Assembly (NCBI GenBank): GCA_022457065.1
Contig: JAJGBQ010000004.1
Coordinates: 3,968,001-4,032,000 of the forward strand
Direction of reading: 5' to 3'
DNA from: Curvularia sp. ZM96
Lineage: Eukaryota > Ascomycota > Dothideomycetes > Pleosporales > Pleosporaceae
DNA length: 64,000 nucleotides
The notes under the pieces were generated by a model, which ran no database searches, was not told the DNA's origin, and saw only the letters and a program-made list of their open reading frames with translations. Positions 21,850 to 33,199 of the stretch are shown piece by piece. The translations under genes and the position numbers were made by a program. The stretch's first letter is position 1, and each line of letters opens with the position of its first letter.

Positions 21850-24800
21850 TTATGCTGCTACTTTTTGTGACTTCCCTCCAATCAACGCCAAAATATTACT
21901 GAACAAGCCTTGTGGTGGTGGAGGCACAGAGCCATCGTGGAGCACGTTCTGCAAGTCTTGCATGTTGAATACATGCTCTTCTTGCTCAATATCCTGTGTG
22001 AGGTCCTCCGATACCAGAAGCTTGGCCAGGGGTCGGTCAGACTCGTCCTCTTCCACATCAATCTCATCTGGGTAAGCGATGCGGTGCGGCTCGAGCTGTT
22101 CCTCAGGCGGCGGTGTAAGGAGTTGCAATGGGCCAGCGCCTGGAGTGATGGTCTTGAGGCAAGACCGTGAGTCGAGAACAACGTAACCGCCCTCACTCCT
22201 TCGAGACGCAAGAGCCAGGCTGATCGGGGTTAATGTTTCTCTGCAGATTACTTTCTGGTGCTCCGGGCTATAGATGAATAGCTTGGATGATGTCTTCTTG
22301 ATCTTGGAAGCATGAGACTCGTTCTTCTCGAACCGAGGCAGTGCCACAGCGAATGTACCGTCTGTCTCATTTGTAGCCAATCGGACTAGTGATACCCGCT
22401 CCAGACGATCGAGACCAGGCGTATCAATGGAAACGCTGTATGCAAGCTGGTCGGCAACCATATCCCAGACGGTAATGGCATCTGCAACTACTACCAAGTA
22501 CTGTCCAACAAATCCAAGGCCAGACAAGGCGGTTACATCGATCTCTGTCAATGATCGTCGAATAGTTCCGCTGCTGGTGTCAATCAGGTGTGTCACCCCC
22601 GCATCTTCTTCGAAGTCCCAAGAAATGGAAGCAGCAAGGACGGAGCCGTCGGTAGAAAAGGCTAGTCGCGAGGTGCGTGGCGGCAAGAATTGCTGTGAGC
22701 CTTCGGTAATGTCAAGCTTGTCGCTCATCTGAACCGCGCGATCGAGTGACCAGGTGACTAGACCTTCTTGCTGAGCACCTCGAACAACAACGCCATCGCG
22801 TGATCGCGTCTTCGGTCTCCATATCCGTACAACGTGATCTTCACCAACAGTCGCAAAGCCAGCGGTAGCAGGATCAGCGACAAGATCAAAAACATGCCCA
22901 TTGCCACATCTATCCTCGAAGAAGTGAGGCGCGTCGATTCGGGTTTCCAACTTCCATTGGCCGTTCGTAGTGTCGCGCCGCCAGATCTTCAAGTAAACCT
23001 CTCGACGATTCAGGCGTTCTTGCTCGTTGAACTCAGGGACGCCTTCGTTAAGGTAACGAGTATCCGATTTTGGAGGAAGCCATTCATCGATTGTCGCAAG
23101 CCATTCTCCGTCATGGCTGATCTGGATGTGTGTAACATTGGGCTCCTTGATCCTGCCGCCGTCAGGAGCAACGTTGGGCTCCGTTGCGTTGTTGCGTGTC
23201 AATGCCTGTCGGCTCTTGGCGCGCTGATTTGCAAGATCAAATGTCTGTAGATATGGCTCTGTTCTTAAATCTGTCTTCTTTTGACGAGATTGTGACGAAG
23301 GCACTGCGAATGATACCTCGCTTGGGTTTGTGGGATCCACAGCCATGGGTACTGCCTCAAAGACGCCCAGGTATGTTTTGCCAGACTTGGTCTCTTTTGG
23401 CATTTGCTCAGGGTCAATTCGTCGCGATTGGATGCCAACGATATTGGTGCGTGCCTCGAGTTCGGTTGTAGACAGGACGATTACAGAGTTGTTGGCCAAG
23501 GTCAAAGCATAAGCCGAACCTGTAGGAGAAACCACGATATTTTCAATAGCAGCCGACAAATGGGGTAGGTGTTGTGGAAGTCCAGTAGAAAGCTGCCACA
23601 GTGTGAGGACATTCTCGTCGCCACCAGAGATAATGTAGTTTCCTGTTTATATCAGCAGCTGTATGGAAGCAAAGAAGGCTCGGGTGCTTACCATCCAACG
23701 ACCACTTGACGGATCCCACCGCGTCCCTGTGCCAGTGAAGTCGCTTGGGTCTGAGGCTCTCAGCAGCATCCGTCCTGTCTTTTTTGCCCTTCTGAATGCT
23801 CTCAATCGTGGCAAACGAGGCCAGAATATCTTCAAACAAAAGGATAAGGCCAGTATCCTCACCAACAGCAACATCAAGGATGTCTCTTTGATCTTGAACA
23901 CCCTTCTTTCCGTTGCTAGTTTCCTGCTTCTCGCGATGGAAGACATTGAAGGTGGTGATGGGCTTCGAGAACTTCACCTCGCGCCAAACATACTCGAATT
24001 CGTGAAGCGCTGTTCTGGTGGTTTTAACACGCTTCCCAACAATGAGTGAGTCGGCAGTTGCGACCACGACGTATTTGCCTTGTAGAAGAACCTGAACACC
24101 GCGAACTGCAGAGCTTGTGTTTAATATCTGCTTGAGCTCCGTCTTGGGTTCCTTAGTTGAACTCTGGCGATTGGTACGGAAGGCACGGAGAGTAAGGCTG
24201 TGCCCGTCTTCAGCTTCATGGCAGTATACGAGGTCCTCGTCAGACTCGGGTCGTGTAACAACGACCATGTTTTGAACTGTGACGCCAATCTCCCATCGCC
24301 CGGTCTTTCTTCCTGCTACCCAGTCCCATAGTATAATTTCTCCAGTCGAATATGCGACATAGATGAGGTGTGGTGCTACAGCTGAGAGAGCGTAGGTGGT
24401 GAGCGCCCCAGTGTCTTCTTCGGAGAGCGCATGGACAAGCAGCGATGTGTCCGCGGCATAGACGCGGAGCGACTTGGAGTCCGCAATGATTAGGTACTGC
24501 TCATCTTTGGAGAATACAGGATCCACAGACAGATACCATCCTCCTTGAGCAGGAGACGTAATCCATGTTTCCGACTTTTTGCTCTTCTTTCTCTTCGCGA
24601 GACTCGACGTTTCAGTCGTGATAAGCTCGTTACGCTCTGCCTTGTTCTTCTCTTTCCTCTCTTTCTTCGCCTTCTTTCGTGCTGCCTTGTCTGTTGCATT
24701 GGATACGCCTTCTGGCTGTCCATCCTCGGCTTGCGCTACCTCATCAAGGTTTCCATTGACAGTTGCGCCGGCTGCCTGTGCTTCGGTCTCGTCTACAGGC

Positions 24801-25084
24801 CCATTCTGCTCGGTTTGCGACTTCTTGACTTTCTGCGCCTTTGTAGGAGTACCGGTGACTTCATCTTTACTCACACCATTCGTCTGCGGCGCCGATTTCG
24901 ATTGCTTCTTCGGGGTAGGCGACTTGTTGGATTTGGGGGTAGCATCAGCCGCAGAGGGTGTGGGTTCGCCGTTGCGACCGTCCTTGAGTGCCGCCGCTGC
25001 TTCGTCTTTCCTCTGCTTCTTCGCCTTTTTTTGCGCCGCCGCTTCTTCTCTCTTCCGTTTCAATTGGGGAGTTACATCCGCCAT
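21850..25084 (-). CDS. utp17: U3 snoRNP/t-UTP WD40 protein Utp17 (Nan1, WDR75-like)
   Basis: Two exons (25084-23692 and 23642-21850, intron 49 nt) encode 1061 aa. The first ~175 residues are strongly basic with KKAKK/KRKKSKK clusters, a nucleolar-type tail. After WITSPAQGGWYLSVDPVFSKDEQYLIIADSK come two WD40 propellers. The splice joins WSLDG to NYIISGGDENVLTLWQL, a textbook WD blade. THIQISHDGEWLATIDEWLPP is the hallmark segment of this family. The tail is acidic with helices. Family knowledge: member of the t-UTP/UtpA subcomplex that binds nascent pre-rRNA and is needed for rDNA transcription and 18S processing. The gene lies head-to-head with rpb10. The length exceeds yeast Nan1 mainly because of the N-terminal tail. 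Other WD40 UTPs are less likely given the WDR75-like N-terminus. Confidence 0.87.
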
Positions 25085-25366
25085 GGTAGCTACTCCTCGG
25101 AATAAGCTTGGCGTGAGAAATCAGAATTAGTGAAGATTGTCGTAATAGTCGTGTACTGGATGTATCTTGAGAATCTTTTTTGATGGAGCTGGCCCGAGCT
25201 TTTCACCGCCCGCGTTCTTAGCGCGCCGCCCGCAACTTTCTTTGAGACGGCATCGCGAACGCTACGCACCACCACCACAACTTCATACCAGTGTAGCGCT
25301 TCCCCGCCGTTATTTTACCGCCGTCGCGAGTATCTTGTTTACCTGCCAATCACTCCAAACTCGAAA
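25085..25366. promoter_or_regulatory. Short divergent promoter shared by utp17 and rpb10
   Basis: Only 282 nt separate the two ATGs. The centre is GC-rich (accgcccgcgttcttagcgc and neighbours). Both genes serve RNA polymerase and ribosome production, so co-regulation from one promoter is plausible but inferred. Confidence 0.55.
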
Positions 25367-25901
25367 ATGATTGTCCCCATCCGATGCTTCTCTTGCGGCA
25401 AGGTACTACAATCACCACCCAGCTCATGCGCGCATATACTGATTAGATTCAGGTGACCGGTGACCTGTGGGAGAAATACATGGCACTCCTTAGCGACGGC
25501 ATGGAAGAAGCGTAAGCACGCCCACTTTGTCCGAACTTTCCTATATCCTAAACAAGACACCTCGTCTGAGGACGACGATTCTACCACCATACCTATACGC
25601 AGGCGCCCTGAGGATTCGTAATATGTGTTCTCTGCTGACCTTCTGCTCGTATAGTGAAGCACTCGATAGTGTCGGTCTTCAGCGTTACTGCTGCCGTCGC
25701 ATGATCCTCACCCACGTTGATCTCATTGAGAAGCTCCTCAAGTACGTAACCAGTTTGAGCGCGCCGCAACAGCTCGAGAGACTCATCATTACGATGCGGA
25801 GAGACGAACGTCGCGAGTATGTCTGGACAGGTGCTAACAGCACACACAGGTACAACGCCAGCGAACGAGAACAAGCCCGTGCCGCCAGAGGAGGCCGATA
25901 G
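25367..25901 (+). CDS. rpb10: RNA polymerases I, II and III shared subunit Rpb10 (ABC10-beta)
   Basis: Four exons (25367-25402, 25453-25511, 25655-25741, 25850-25901) encode 77 aa. The spliced protein starts MIVPIRCFSCGKVTGDLWEKY and contains RYCCRRMILTHVDLIEKLLKYN, the signature of Rpb10. The zinc ligands are C7, C10, C44 and C45. All joins restore the known sequence, including AA|G TAC at the last intron. Family knowledge: zinc-binding subunit common to the three nuclear RNA polymerases, needed for assembly. Each exon is too short to be called alone. The C-terminal ASEREQARAARGGR tail is slightly longer than in yeast. Confidence 0.96.
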
Positions 25902-26297
25902 TCAGCAGACGATGTGAACGAACAATCTGGAGTTTGGGTCAGGTATGCATTTACATGGCATGGCGTTTTTAGGGCGAAAGATATTGGTTTGCGCCGAGAG
26001 ACTTTTCTGAGGCACGGCTGGAAACTTGAAGGGAATGAAGTGTGTGGTGGGCGTGAAGATTATGTTGAGCCCGTTCTGCGCTCAACGTAATCTGTCCAGG
26101 TTATATGTAGCTATAAAAGCGTCATCAGGTATCTAGTTTCTCACATAACCTCTGTGAGCAGTGCCATACAGCTTCATTCAAACACGACTTCTCCCTGAAA
26201 GAATTACCGTCATGCAAAACATGCGCATTTCAATAATAGAAGTGATATTCGTAAGATTGGTTGCATATGAATAAATCTAAAACCACTCATAAACTCA
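25902..26297. other. 3'-3' intergenic spacer
   Basis: 396 nt between the convergent rpb10 and metallophosphoesterase genes. It should hold both 3' UTRs; nothing else is visible. Confidence 0.45.
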
Positions 26298-28337
26298 TCA
26301 TACGTCACACTTGCCTCCATCCTTACCCCAATGTTCCTCTACCCACTCCGTCATGATATCAGTAAAGCTCTTTCCATCATCGAATGCGAGCGCATCCTCC
26401 GCGCTATGCTTTTGGCCCAGATACTCTAACGCCAACAAAATCCATTTCTCCATGAACTGGTTATACATGAGATCAACAGTCTCAGGCTCTTGGTCTTTAG
26501 TATTGGCAGGATCAAATCCAACGGCCGATTGAATGCAGTTAGGCACGTTATAGAAGGCGATCGGCTCGTGGATTGTATCGTCGCCATCTGTACCAGCGTC
26601 GTCTTTTGTTGTGTAACCTGGGAATGGTTTTGGTTCGTCTTCGTTGTTGCTTAGAGGTGCTTGGCCTTGTTCGGGTTTTGCAAAAGCATTATCAAGCACC
26701 TGGAACATGTGCGGCCTCGAGTTTGCTGCAAAGACCTCTGGGGGCTGGAGCAATGCTCTGCTCTCCATCATTTCCAGCAGGATGGGCCCTTCATTATTGA
26801 GCAGCTTCAGTACTTGGCTGGCTGCCTTGTAGGGTACGTCCTTAATGTAGTGAATTGCGCTAGTAAATGGTGAGACGAGGAATTTGGTGTCCTTAGTGAA
26901 GGGGCCCTTGAAGATATCGAAACGAATAGCACCAGTGTTTGTAAGGACCAAAGCTTTGCCACCAGCACGGATGCGATCAGACTTCTCGATTGCCTGGGGC
27001 AAGAGTTGCTCCTCAATCCAGGTAAATATGCTCCCATTGTGTGGGTACGGCCTGCGACTGATCCACAGATCTTGTGGTGCGCAGCCATATACTTTGCCGA
27101 GACCTAAAGATTCTCTAGCATCGCCGATAGACTTGGACACCTTCTTACCATGCTCGGTTGAGAAAGCCTTGTCATCTTTACCGCTGTGGTGGTGCATGGA
27201 AAATAGATTGTTGTCAATGTAGCGACGAGAGAAAGTAAGCTTTGAGCTCTGAGGCGCAGGTGCTACGTCTTTTGTCCCTCCTGTACTAAGGCCATCAATA
27301 GACATGAAACCGATTGTCTCCATGTACCGACCACTCTCAAGAGCTACCGATTTGCTGTCGAAGATCTTGTAGTCCCGAATATGAGTGTGGCCTCCGAAGA
27401 ATTGAATGGGTGTGTCCCAGTGGGAAGACCGGATAGTGGAGAAAAGCAGGGCATACTCTGGAGAGCGGATGTCGACATGGCCGAATACTACAATAAGATC
27501 CACATCCCGATCTTTGAGAGCTTCTGTAAACCATTCTTCTTTCACAGTATCTTCTACTCTGTGAACCACGGTGTTGTTTGCGTTGCTTGTAAAATCGAAC
27601 AAAAAGCCAAAGGCTAGAATGCGGATGCCTTGGTTTTTTGTAGTAAATTTCTTGAACCGTTGAGCAAGGGGCTCCAATGTCCCGGTCTTGGGATTGTATA
27701 TATCGAGATTGGAAGCCAAGTAGTTGCCCTTGAAATCTGGAACTGTGTGGAAGAACTCCCCTTCGGCGGTGTTGGCTTTGTAGAGCTCGTGGTTGCCGGA
27801 GCATATCAGATCAATGTTTTGCTCTTTGGCTATCTCGTAAGTAAATTTTCCTCTAGGTTTCGAGGAGTCGTAAATGGCATTGCCTGCGCAGGTAAAAGTG
27901 ACAGGGTCAGTGTCTGTTCCACGTGTATTTCATATATTTAAATTACCTTCTACTCTGTCTCCAGTGTCGACGAGTAACAGATCAGATCCATCCGCATCTG
28001 CCTTATCGCGCATGTGTTTGGCAAAGGAGACATAGTCGCCCCAGTCAGAAGAGTAGGATGCTCTAATATTGGTTAGAAATCACATTGTACCACCGACTAG
28101 TATGAAGTGAATGGAAATGCAGAACACGACGGAGAAATTCTAGGAGAATCTAGGGACTATCACGTACTCTTGCAAATGACCTCCCCACCAGCCATGGATA
28201 TCGGTGGTGTGCAAGAAGTTGAGTTGGGCCCACGGGAGGTCACGCAGGGGAGCCGCTTTCGGAGGTGGCGCTTCCGGCTGGATACAAGCAGCCCCTTTTA
28301 GAAGAGCAACAAGAACAAAGAGCTGGTGAAACATCAT
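26298..28337 (-). CDS. Secreted metallophosphoesterase / 5'-nucleotidase-like protein (YHR202W type)
   Basis: Three exons on the minus strand (28337-28168, 28062-27947, 27883-26298) encode 623 aa; introns are 105 and 63 nt. The N-terminus is a signal peptide (MMFHQLFVLVALLKGAACIQ). Calcineurin-like metal-site motifs occur in order: TTDIHGWWGGH, VDTGDRVEGN (formed across intron 2), SGNHELY, VVFGHVDIRS and FFGGHTHIRD. A C-terminal 5'-nucleotidase-like region follows, with ALVLTNTGAIRFDIFKGPFT and SAIHYIKDVPYKAASQVLK. Family knowledge: two-metal phosphohydrolase, probably vacuolar, cell-surface or secreted; yeast YHR202W is an uncharacterised homologue. The physiological substrate is unknown. 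Two ATGs in tandem (28337 and 28334) make the start ambiguous by one codon. The gene is head-to-head with the RCC1 gene. Confidence 0.87.
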
Positions 28338-28743
28338 GAAGGAGATGAACAGGTTGTATCGCTCGCCCCTGTACTGAATGCGCTTGCACCTAGGCTACCA
28401 TCTAGGCTCCAGGGTGCCTGGATGTACAGTTGAAGAATATGACGTAAGGAGTTGGATGCGCGAGATGACCAGGAGGCGATGCGAGAGTGATGGAACCAGA
28501 CGATGCGAGATGCTGCGGGCGTCGAGGTTAACGCGGTCAATGAATGGCAGCCGACCAATCAGACGGCGGTGTCCTCGGTGAAAGCTGGCGGGCCGTAGCT
28601 GCAGGCGTGCGGGCCCATGTGAAGTCTAGCGCCAACTCTACTAAATAGTTCAACATTTTTCCGTGCCTCGACAACACCAACCTCCCACAACAGCTATCGA
28701 CTCGAACTTTTTTACGCGCATCAAGTTTTGTTTGTCGCGAATA
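28338..28743. promoter_or_regulatory. Divergent promoter with a CCAAT box (metallophosphoesterase / RCC1)
   Basis: A 406-nt head-to-head region. A CCAAT in good context (gaCCAATcag) lies at 28555-28559 on the plus strand, about 185 nt before the RCC1 ATG, fitting the Hap/CBC complex. No TATA was seen. Confidence 0.5.
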
Positions 28744-30732
28744 ATGGCTCGAACTGCTGCATCTCGCGCTACAAGCGCAAAGTCTTCTGAACCGAAAGCT
28801 GCCAAAGAAGTCAAAGCCAATGGCACCGGTACGTCACACCACCCATCACGACTAACGGAGCGCCGACTGAAGAGCCACGCAGCCGCACGCAAAGGCGCAA
28901 AGAAAGCCGACGACGCGCCCACTGCGAACGGCGTAGCCGAGCAGACCGACGCTGTCGATGAAAAGACTGAAGCACCAGCTCAAAAGCGTAAGGGCGACGC
29001 GTCCGAATGAAAGCCATCACTTGCTAAGCATCCTGTAGTCGCCGCACGCGGTCGCGCAAAGAAGACCGACACTCCTGCAGCCGAAACCAAAGTCGCGCCT
29101 AAGAAGACAACGAAGCGCAAGAAGGATGAAGAGAGCGAGCCCGAAGCAGAGGAGGCTCCTGCGCCTGCTGTGAAGAAGACCAAGGTCAATGGCGCGAAGG
29201 CTGCACCCAAGGCCGCGCCAAAGGCTGCCCCCAAGCCTGCGCCTGAAGCTGCACCCGAAGCGTCACCAGAGCCATCCCCTGAAGCTTCTTCGAAAGACGA
29301 GTCAAAAGCCCCAACACCGCAGGCCGAAGCCGAGCCCAAAGTCGAGGTCAATCCCGCTCTCATCCCAAATCCCAAGGGCCCAAGACGCACAAAGGGAAAG
29401 AAGACCGAGATCAACCCAATTCGCTACACCGAGCCTCTCAAGGTTTTCGTGTTTGGTGAGGGTGGCTCTGGTGAGCTTGGATTTGGCGCAACCAAGAAGG
29501 CCATTGACGTAAAGCGACCGCGCTACAACGAGGCCCTTACCAACATGAATGTTGTCAGGATTGCTACGGGTGGTATGCACGTTGTTGCGCTAACCAAAGA
29601 CAACAAGATTTTGACATGGGGTGTCAATGACAATGGCGCACTCGGACGTGACACGTCCAAGGCCGAAGTCAAGATGCGCGATGTTGATGCAGACGATTCC
29701 GACTCCGATTCAGAAGATGAGACTGGCGGTCTGAATGACGAGGAGGCCACCCCGAAGCCTATCCCCGCCGAGTTCTTCCCTGAAGACACTACGTTCGTCG
29801 ACGTCGCTGCTGGCGACAGCTGCTCTTTTGCGCTGACGACCGAGGGAGCTGTTTATGGCTGGGGTACTTTCCGCAAAAATGAAGGTATCCTTGGTTTTGA
29901 ACGCGGCAACCACACTGCGCCTCGCCCTGTCTACCTCGATATGGTGAAGAAGGTCACACAGATTGTTTGCGGTACCAACCATGTTTATGTCCTGGACAAG
30001 GACAAGCACGTGTATGCTTGGGGAAACGGCCAACAGAACCAACTTGGTCGCCGTGTAACGGAGCGCAATCTGCATCAAGCCCTGCAGCCCAACAGGATTG
30101 GTTTCCACGATACCTCGATCAAGAAGCACAGCCAAAAAATTGCATACCTCGCATCCGGCGATTACCACGGTCTGGCAATCGCAGAGGATGGCCACGTTTG
30201 GGCCTGGGGCGCGAACAACTACTGCGAAACTGGCTACACTGAGAATGCTGGTGCAGAGGATGCTAGTGTTCTTCAGCCTAAGATCATTCACAGCCTGGAA
30301 GGCAAGTCGGTAGAGTCACTTGCCGCAGGTGCGCACCACAACCTTGCTATCACCAAGGACGGACAGGTACTTGTTTGGGGTCGTTGCGATGGCTCGCAGA
30401 CTGGTCTTCCTTCGTCGCAGCTCGATGCCGAGACAGATGAAGAAAAGGTGTTGAAGAACAACGGCAAGCCCAAGATTGTTGTCCAACCCACCCCTCTTCC
30501 AAATCTCAAGGACATTGTAACCGGCGCATGTGGCCCTGATCACAGCATCGTCATTGACAAGAACGGTAAGGCCTACTCATGGGGCTTTTCGGCCAACTAC
30601 CAGACTGGTCAGGGTACCGACGATGACATCGAGGTGCCAACTATGATCGACAACACTGCCGTTCGGGAGACGAAGCTTACATGGGCCGGCTGCGGTGGAC
30701 AGTACAGCGTCCTCGCCAGCAAAAAGGAGTAA
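28744..30732 (+). CDS. rcc1: Ran guanine nucleotide exchange factor, RCC1 family (Prp20/Pim1)
   Basis: Three exons (28744-28828, 28883-28987, 29039-30732) encode 627 aa. Introns of 54 and 51 nt are both multiples of three. The second (GTAAGG donor, TGTAG acceptor) removes an in-frame TGA at 29008-29010; without splicing the protein would stop at about residue 89. The N-terminal ~165 residues are low-complexity, with basic KKTTKRKK clusters and a repetitive AAPKAAPKAAPKPAPEAAP tract. The body is the seven-bladed RCC1 propeller: VFVFGEGGSGELGFG, ILTWGVNDNGALGRD, VYGWGTFR, VYAWGNGQQNQLGRR, VWAWGANNYCETGY, VLVWGRCDGSQTGL, AYSWGFSANYQTGQG. Family knowledge: chromatin-bound exchange factor that makes Ran-GTP for nuclear transport and spindle assembly. 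The acidic DADDSDSDSEDET insert within the propeller is typical of fungal members. Confidence 0.92.
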
Positions 30733-31235
30733 GCAGCACGCTTAGAAGTCTCCGGTTTTCCTCTTTTGTCCATAAATTATCTATGTTCTCCATCGAATCA
30801 GGAGTTTCAGAATGGCATTCACGGCGTTATTGTTTCTCATGGGCAAGGCAGGCTTTTTGCATAGCGGAGTTTGTTATAGGCGAAAGGTATTCGCGTGCTT
30901 CATCTTCTCTCTCACTTGACGGCTAAACGATGGGAGTGGTTATAGTGTCTGTATAAACGAGCTACAATGGGTGGTGTTGAAGTGGGCCTCGGCCGTCTTA
31001 GAAGAATGAACTTTAATAATCGAAATCTATGTCTTTCCAGGTCTTCTTGAACTACCTTTGACTAGTGTTTAGTTAGGCATCTTGAGGAGCGATTGCCAGA
31101 TCGTTCCCACATCGATTCCAGATTCCAGATGAAAGGCGTTATTCATTTCACGCTCATGTGTACAACCTTAATTACATGTTCGATATTCTACACAGCATCA
31201 CACATGCCTGGACCCTCAACTGCCCCCACACTTCA
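30733..31235. other. 3'-3' intergenic spacer
   Basis: 503 nt between the convergent RCC1 and uL13m genes. No coding frame or RNA gene is supported. Confidence 0.45.
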
Positions 31236-31877
31236 TCATGAAGCCGGTGCTGCAGCGTCTTTTGACGATGACCTCGCCTGCGCAAACGTGCTCTTAACAT
31301 CGTGATGTTCCACTATACTTTGCCCACCACCATTCTCCACCCTGATCAAATTCTGCTTATACGGATGCGCCTTCCCCTCGAACGTCTTCAATCTCGCCAG
31401 CCTCTCCTTCCTCAGCTTGTTCTTTGGCAGCATTCCGCTCACGGCTTTTCTTAGGACCTCTCCACCGCCCCATTTCTCCATGAGCTTGTCCATGGAGATT
31501 TCTTTGAGCGAGCCCGGCCGCGTGTTGTGTGTGCGGTAGAGTTTCTGGGTGCGCTTTTTGCCCGTGGTGTGCAGGGCGGCGCAATTGGTGGCGACGACGT
31601 AGTCGCCGCAGTCGGTGGAGGGGTCGAATATAGGCTTGTGTTTGCCCATGAGGGTCAGGGCGATGGACGAGGCGACGCGGCCTAGGGCCCGTGGGTCGCT
31701 GCCGATGTCAAGGTGGTGCCATGAGCGGGCGTACGCTAGGCGCGTCTGTGGAATTATGTTAGCTGGATTGAAACGAATATGAACATGGTCCTGAGTCGAG
31801 GACCACGGCTGTGAGGGCCTGGAGGATAGCATGCGGAGGTCCGATGATGTATGTACCTTGCCTACGACTTGCGACAT
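31236..31877 (-). CDS. mrpl23: Mitochondrial large-subunit ribosomal protein uL13m (yeast Mrpl23)
   Basis: Two exons: 31877-31857 (MSQVVGK) and 31745-31236 (TRLAYARSWHHLDIGSD onward), 176 aa. The 111-nt intron has donor GTACAT, branch AGCTAAC and acceptor CCACAG. It lacks stops and is a multiple of three, so a naive ORF would run through it and give 213 aa. Family motifs are ARSWHHLDIGSDPRALGRVASSIALTLMGKHKPIF, CGDYVVATNC, RTHNTRPGSLKEI and VSGMLPKNKLRKERLARLK with HPYKQN. Family knowledge: L13-type protein of the mitoribosome. No strong cleavable presequence is seen, as in some fungal uL13m. The gene is head-to-head with ccs1. Confidence 0.92.
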   Translation of the reverse strand: MSQVVGKVHTSSDLRMLSSRPSQPWSSTQDHVHIRFNPANIIPQTRLAYARSWHHLDIGSDPRALGRVASSIALTLMGKHKPIFDPSTDCGDYVVATNCAALHTTGKKRTQKLYRTHNTRPGSLKEISMDKLMEKWGGGEVLRKAVSGMLPKNKLRKERLARLKTFEGKAHPYKQNLIRVENGGGQSIVEHHDVKSTFAQARSSSKDAAAPAS

Positions 31878-32218
31878 GATGTGCTATGAGGCCAATGGCC
31901 TACAGTTCCAATTCTCTTCCACCGGAGAGAGAACTGAAAGTAGTATTATGGCTATCCAGGAGGCGGTTTGGCCGTAGATACGGGTGGTTGTGATCGCAGC
32001 CGCAGTGGAGGTTGATGCCAAGCCCAGATGCGAACAATTTCCAGAACGCAGTCACATGACTGATAGGATGTTGCTCCCGCGCCAACATCCATGTTCGGCG
32101 GGGATTCGGATGCGGATTTCAAAGCGAGCGCAAGGCGAAGTGGCATGTTCACGTCTTGACGTTTTCTCTCTTTGTCCCACACGCAAGATTTAGGCATTAT
32201 CCCATTTACTTTTCCACC
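31878..32218. promoter_or_regulatory. Divergent promoter between mrpl23 and ccs1
   Basis: A 341-nt head-to-head region. No consensus element was recognised. Confidence 0.5.
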
Positions 32219-33199
32219 ATGACTGTCCCACCTTTCGAGACGATATTTGCAGTGCCGATGACCTGCCAGTCGTGCATCAAGGACATTGAAGGTTCTCTAC
32301 AGCAGTTGAGTGGTACGAGCGCGACCAATGCACGTCATTCGGCCTCTAACAGCGTGCAGGTATCAACAAAGTCACGGCCAACCTCGAGCAACAACTAGTA
32401 TCTATTGAGGGCACAGCGGCACCATCTGCAATTGTAGAAGCTATTCAAGCTACTGGCCGTGATGCTGTGCTACGAGGGTCGGGCAAGTCAGACAGTAGGT
32501 TCATCGTGGCTTGGCATATACGAGTATACGCTGGATGCAATCTTAACGTGTTGCAGGTGCTGCAGTGTGCATTCTAGAATCACACGCGCCACAGGTTCAG
32601 AACAAGGTTCGCGGCCTAGTGCGGATGGTGGAAGTTGCTCCCGGTATGACCATTATCGACTTGAGTATAAGAGGACTGTCACCTGGAACCTATCATGCCA
32701 CAGTGCGTGAGTCGGGAAACATCTCCGAGGGGCCTGAGTCGACGGGTGCCATTTGGGAACTCGCTCAGTCACAAAGGGACAACAAGCCCTGTCGTGGCAT
32801 CTTTGGAACCGTTCAGGTAGGAAAGGGTGGAGTGGGATCGGTGTTTCTAGACAAGCCCATCCACATCTGGGAAATGATCGGACGCAGCATCGTGGTCGCG
32901 CGAGAACAGGACGGAAAGGTATGCGTCACCAGCTTGCTCAGCTCTATCTAATCTAACGTACTACAGCTCGACAAGAACGACGCGGATACGCTAGTCGGAG
33001 TCATTGCACGCAGCGCAGGTGTCTGGGATAGTAGGTGCCTCCGTTCTCCCCACGTGTTCTGCTTTTTTTCGTCCGTCTCATCTGTTCGGCGCCGAATTGC
33101 TAACCTTGGCGCACCCCAGACGACAAGACGGTGTGTTCGTGTTCAGGCAAGACGGTGTGGCAGGAGCGCGAGGAGCAGCGAGACCGCGGGATGCTGTAA
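32219..33199 (+). CDS. ccs1: Copper chaperone for Cu/Zn superoxide dismutase
   Basis: Five exons (32219-32312, 32360-32494, 32557-32918, 32967-33030, 33120-33199) encode 244 aa. Domain 1 has the copper site MTCQSC (C16, C19) in a heavy-metal-associated fold. Domain 2 is SOD-like (VRGLVRMVEVAPGMTIIDLSI, GLSPGTYHATV, GNISEGPESTG). Domain 3 carries the essential CxC at C224/C226 in VCSCSGKTVWQEREEQ. Every splice restores a family-like junction, for example SG|INKVTANL and KSDS|AAVCIL. Family knowledge: cytosolic/intermembrane-space chaperone that loads copper into and oxidises Sod1. The final exon, holding domain 3, has canonical splice sites; losing it would abolish activity. Confidence 0.93.
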
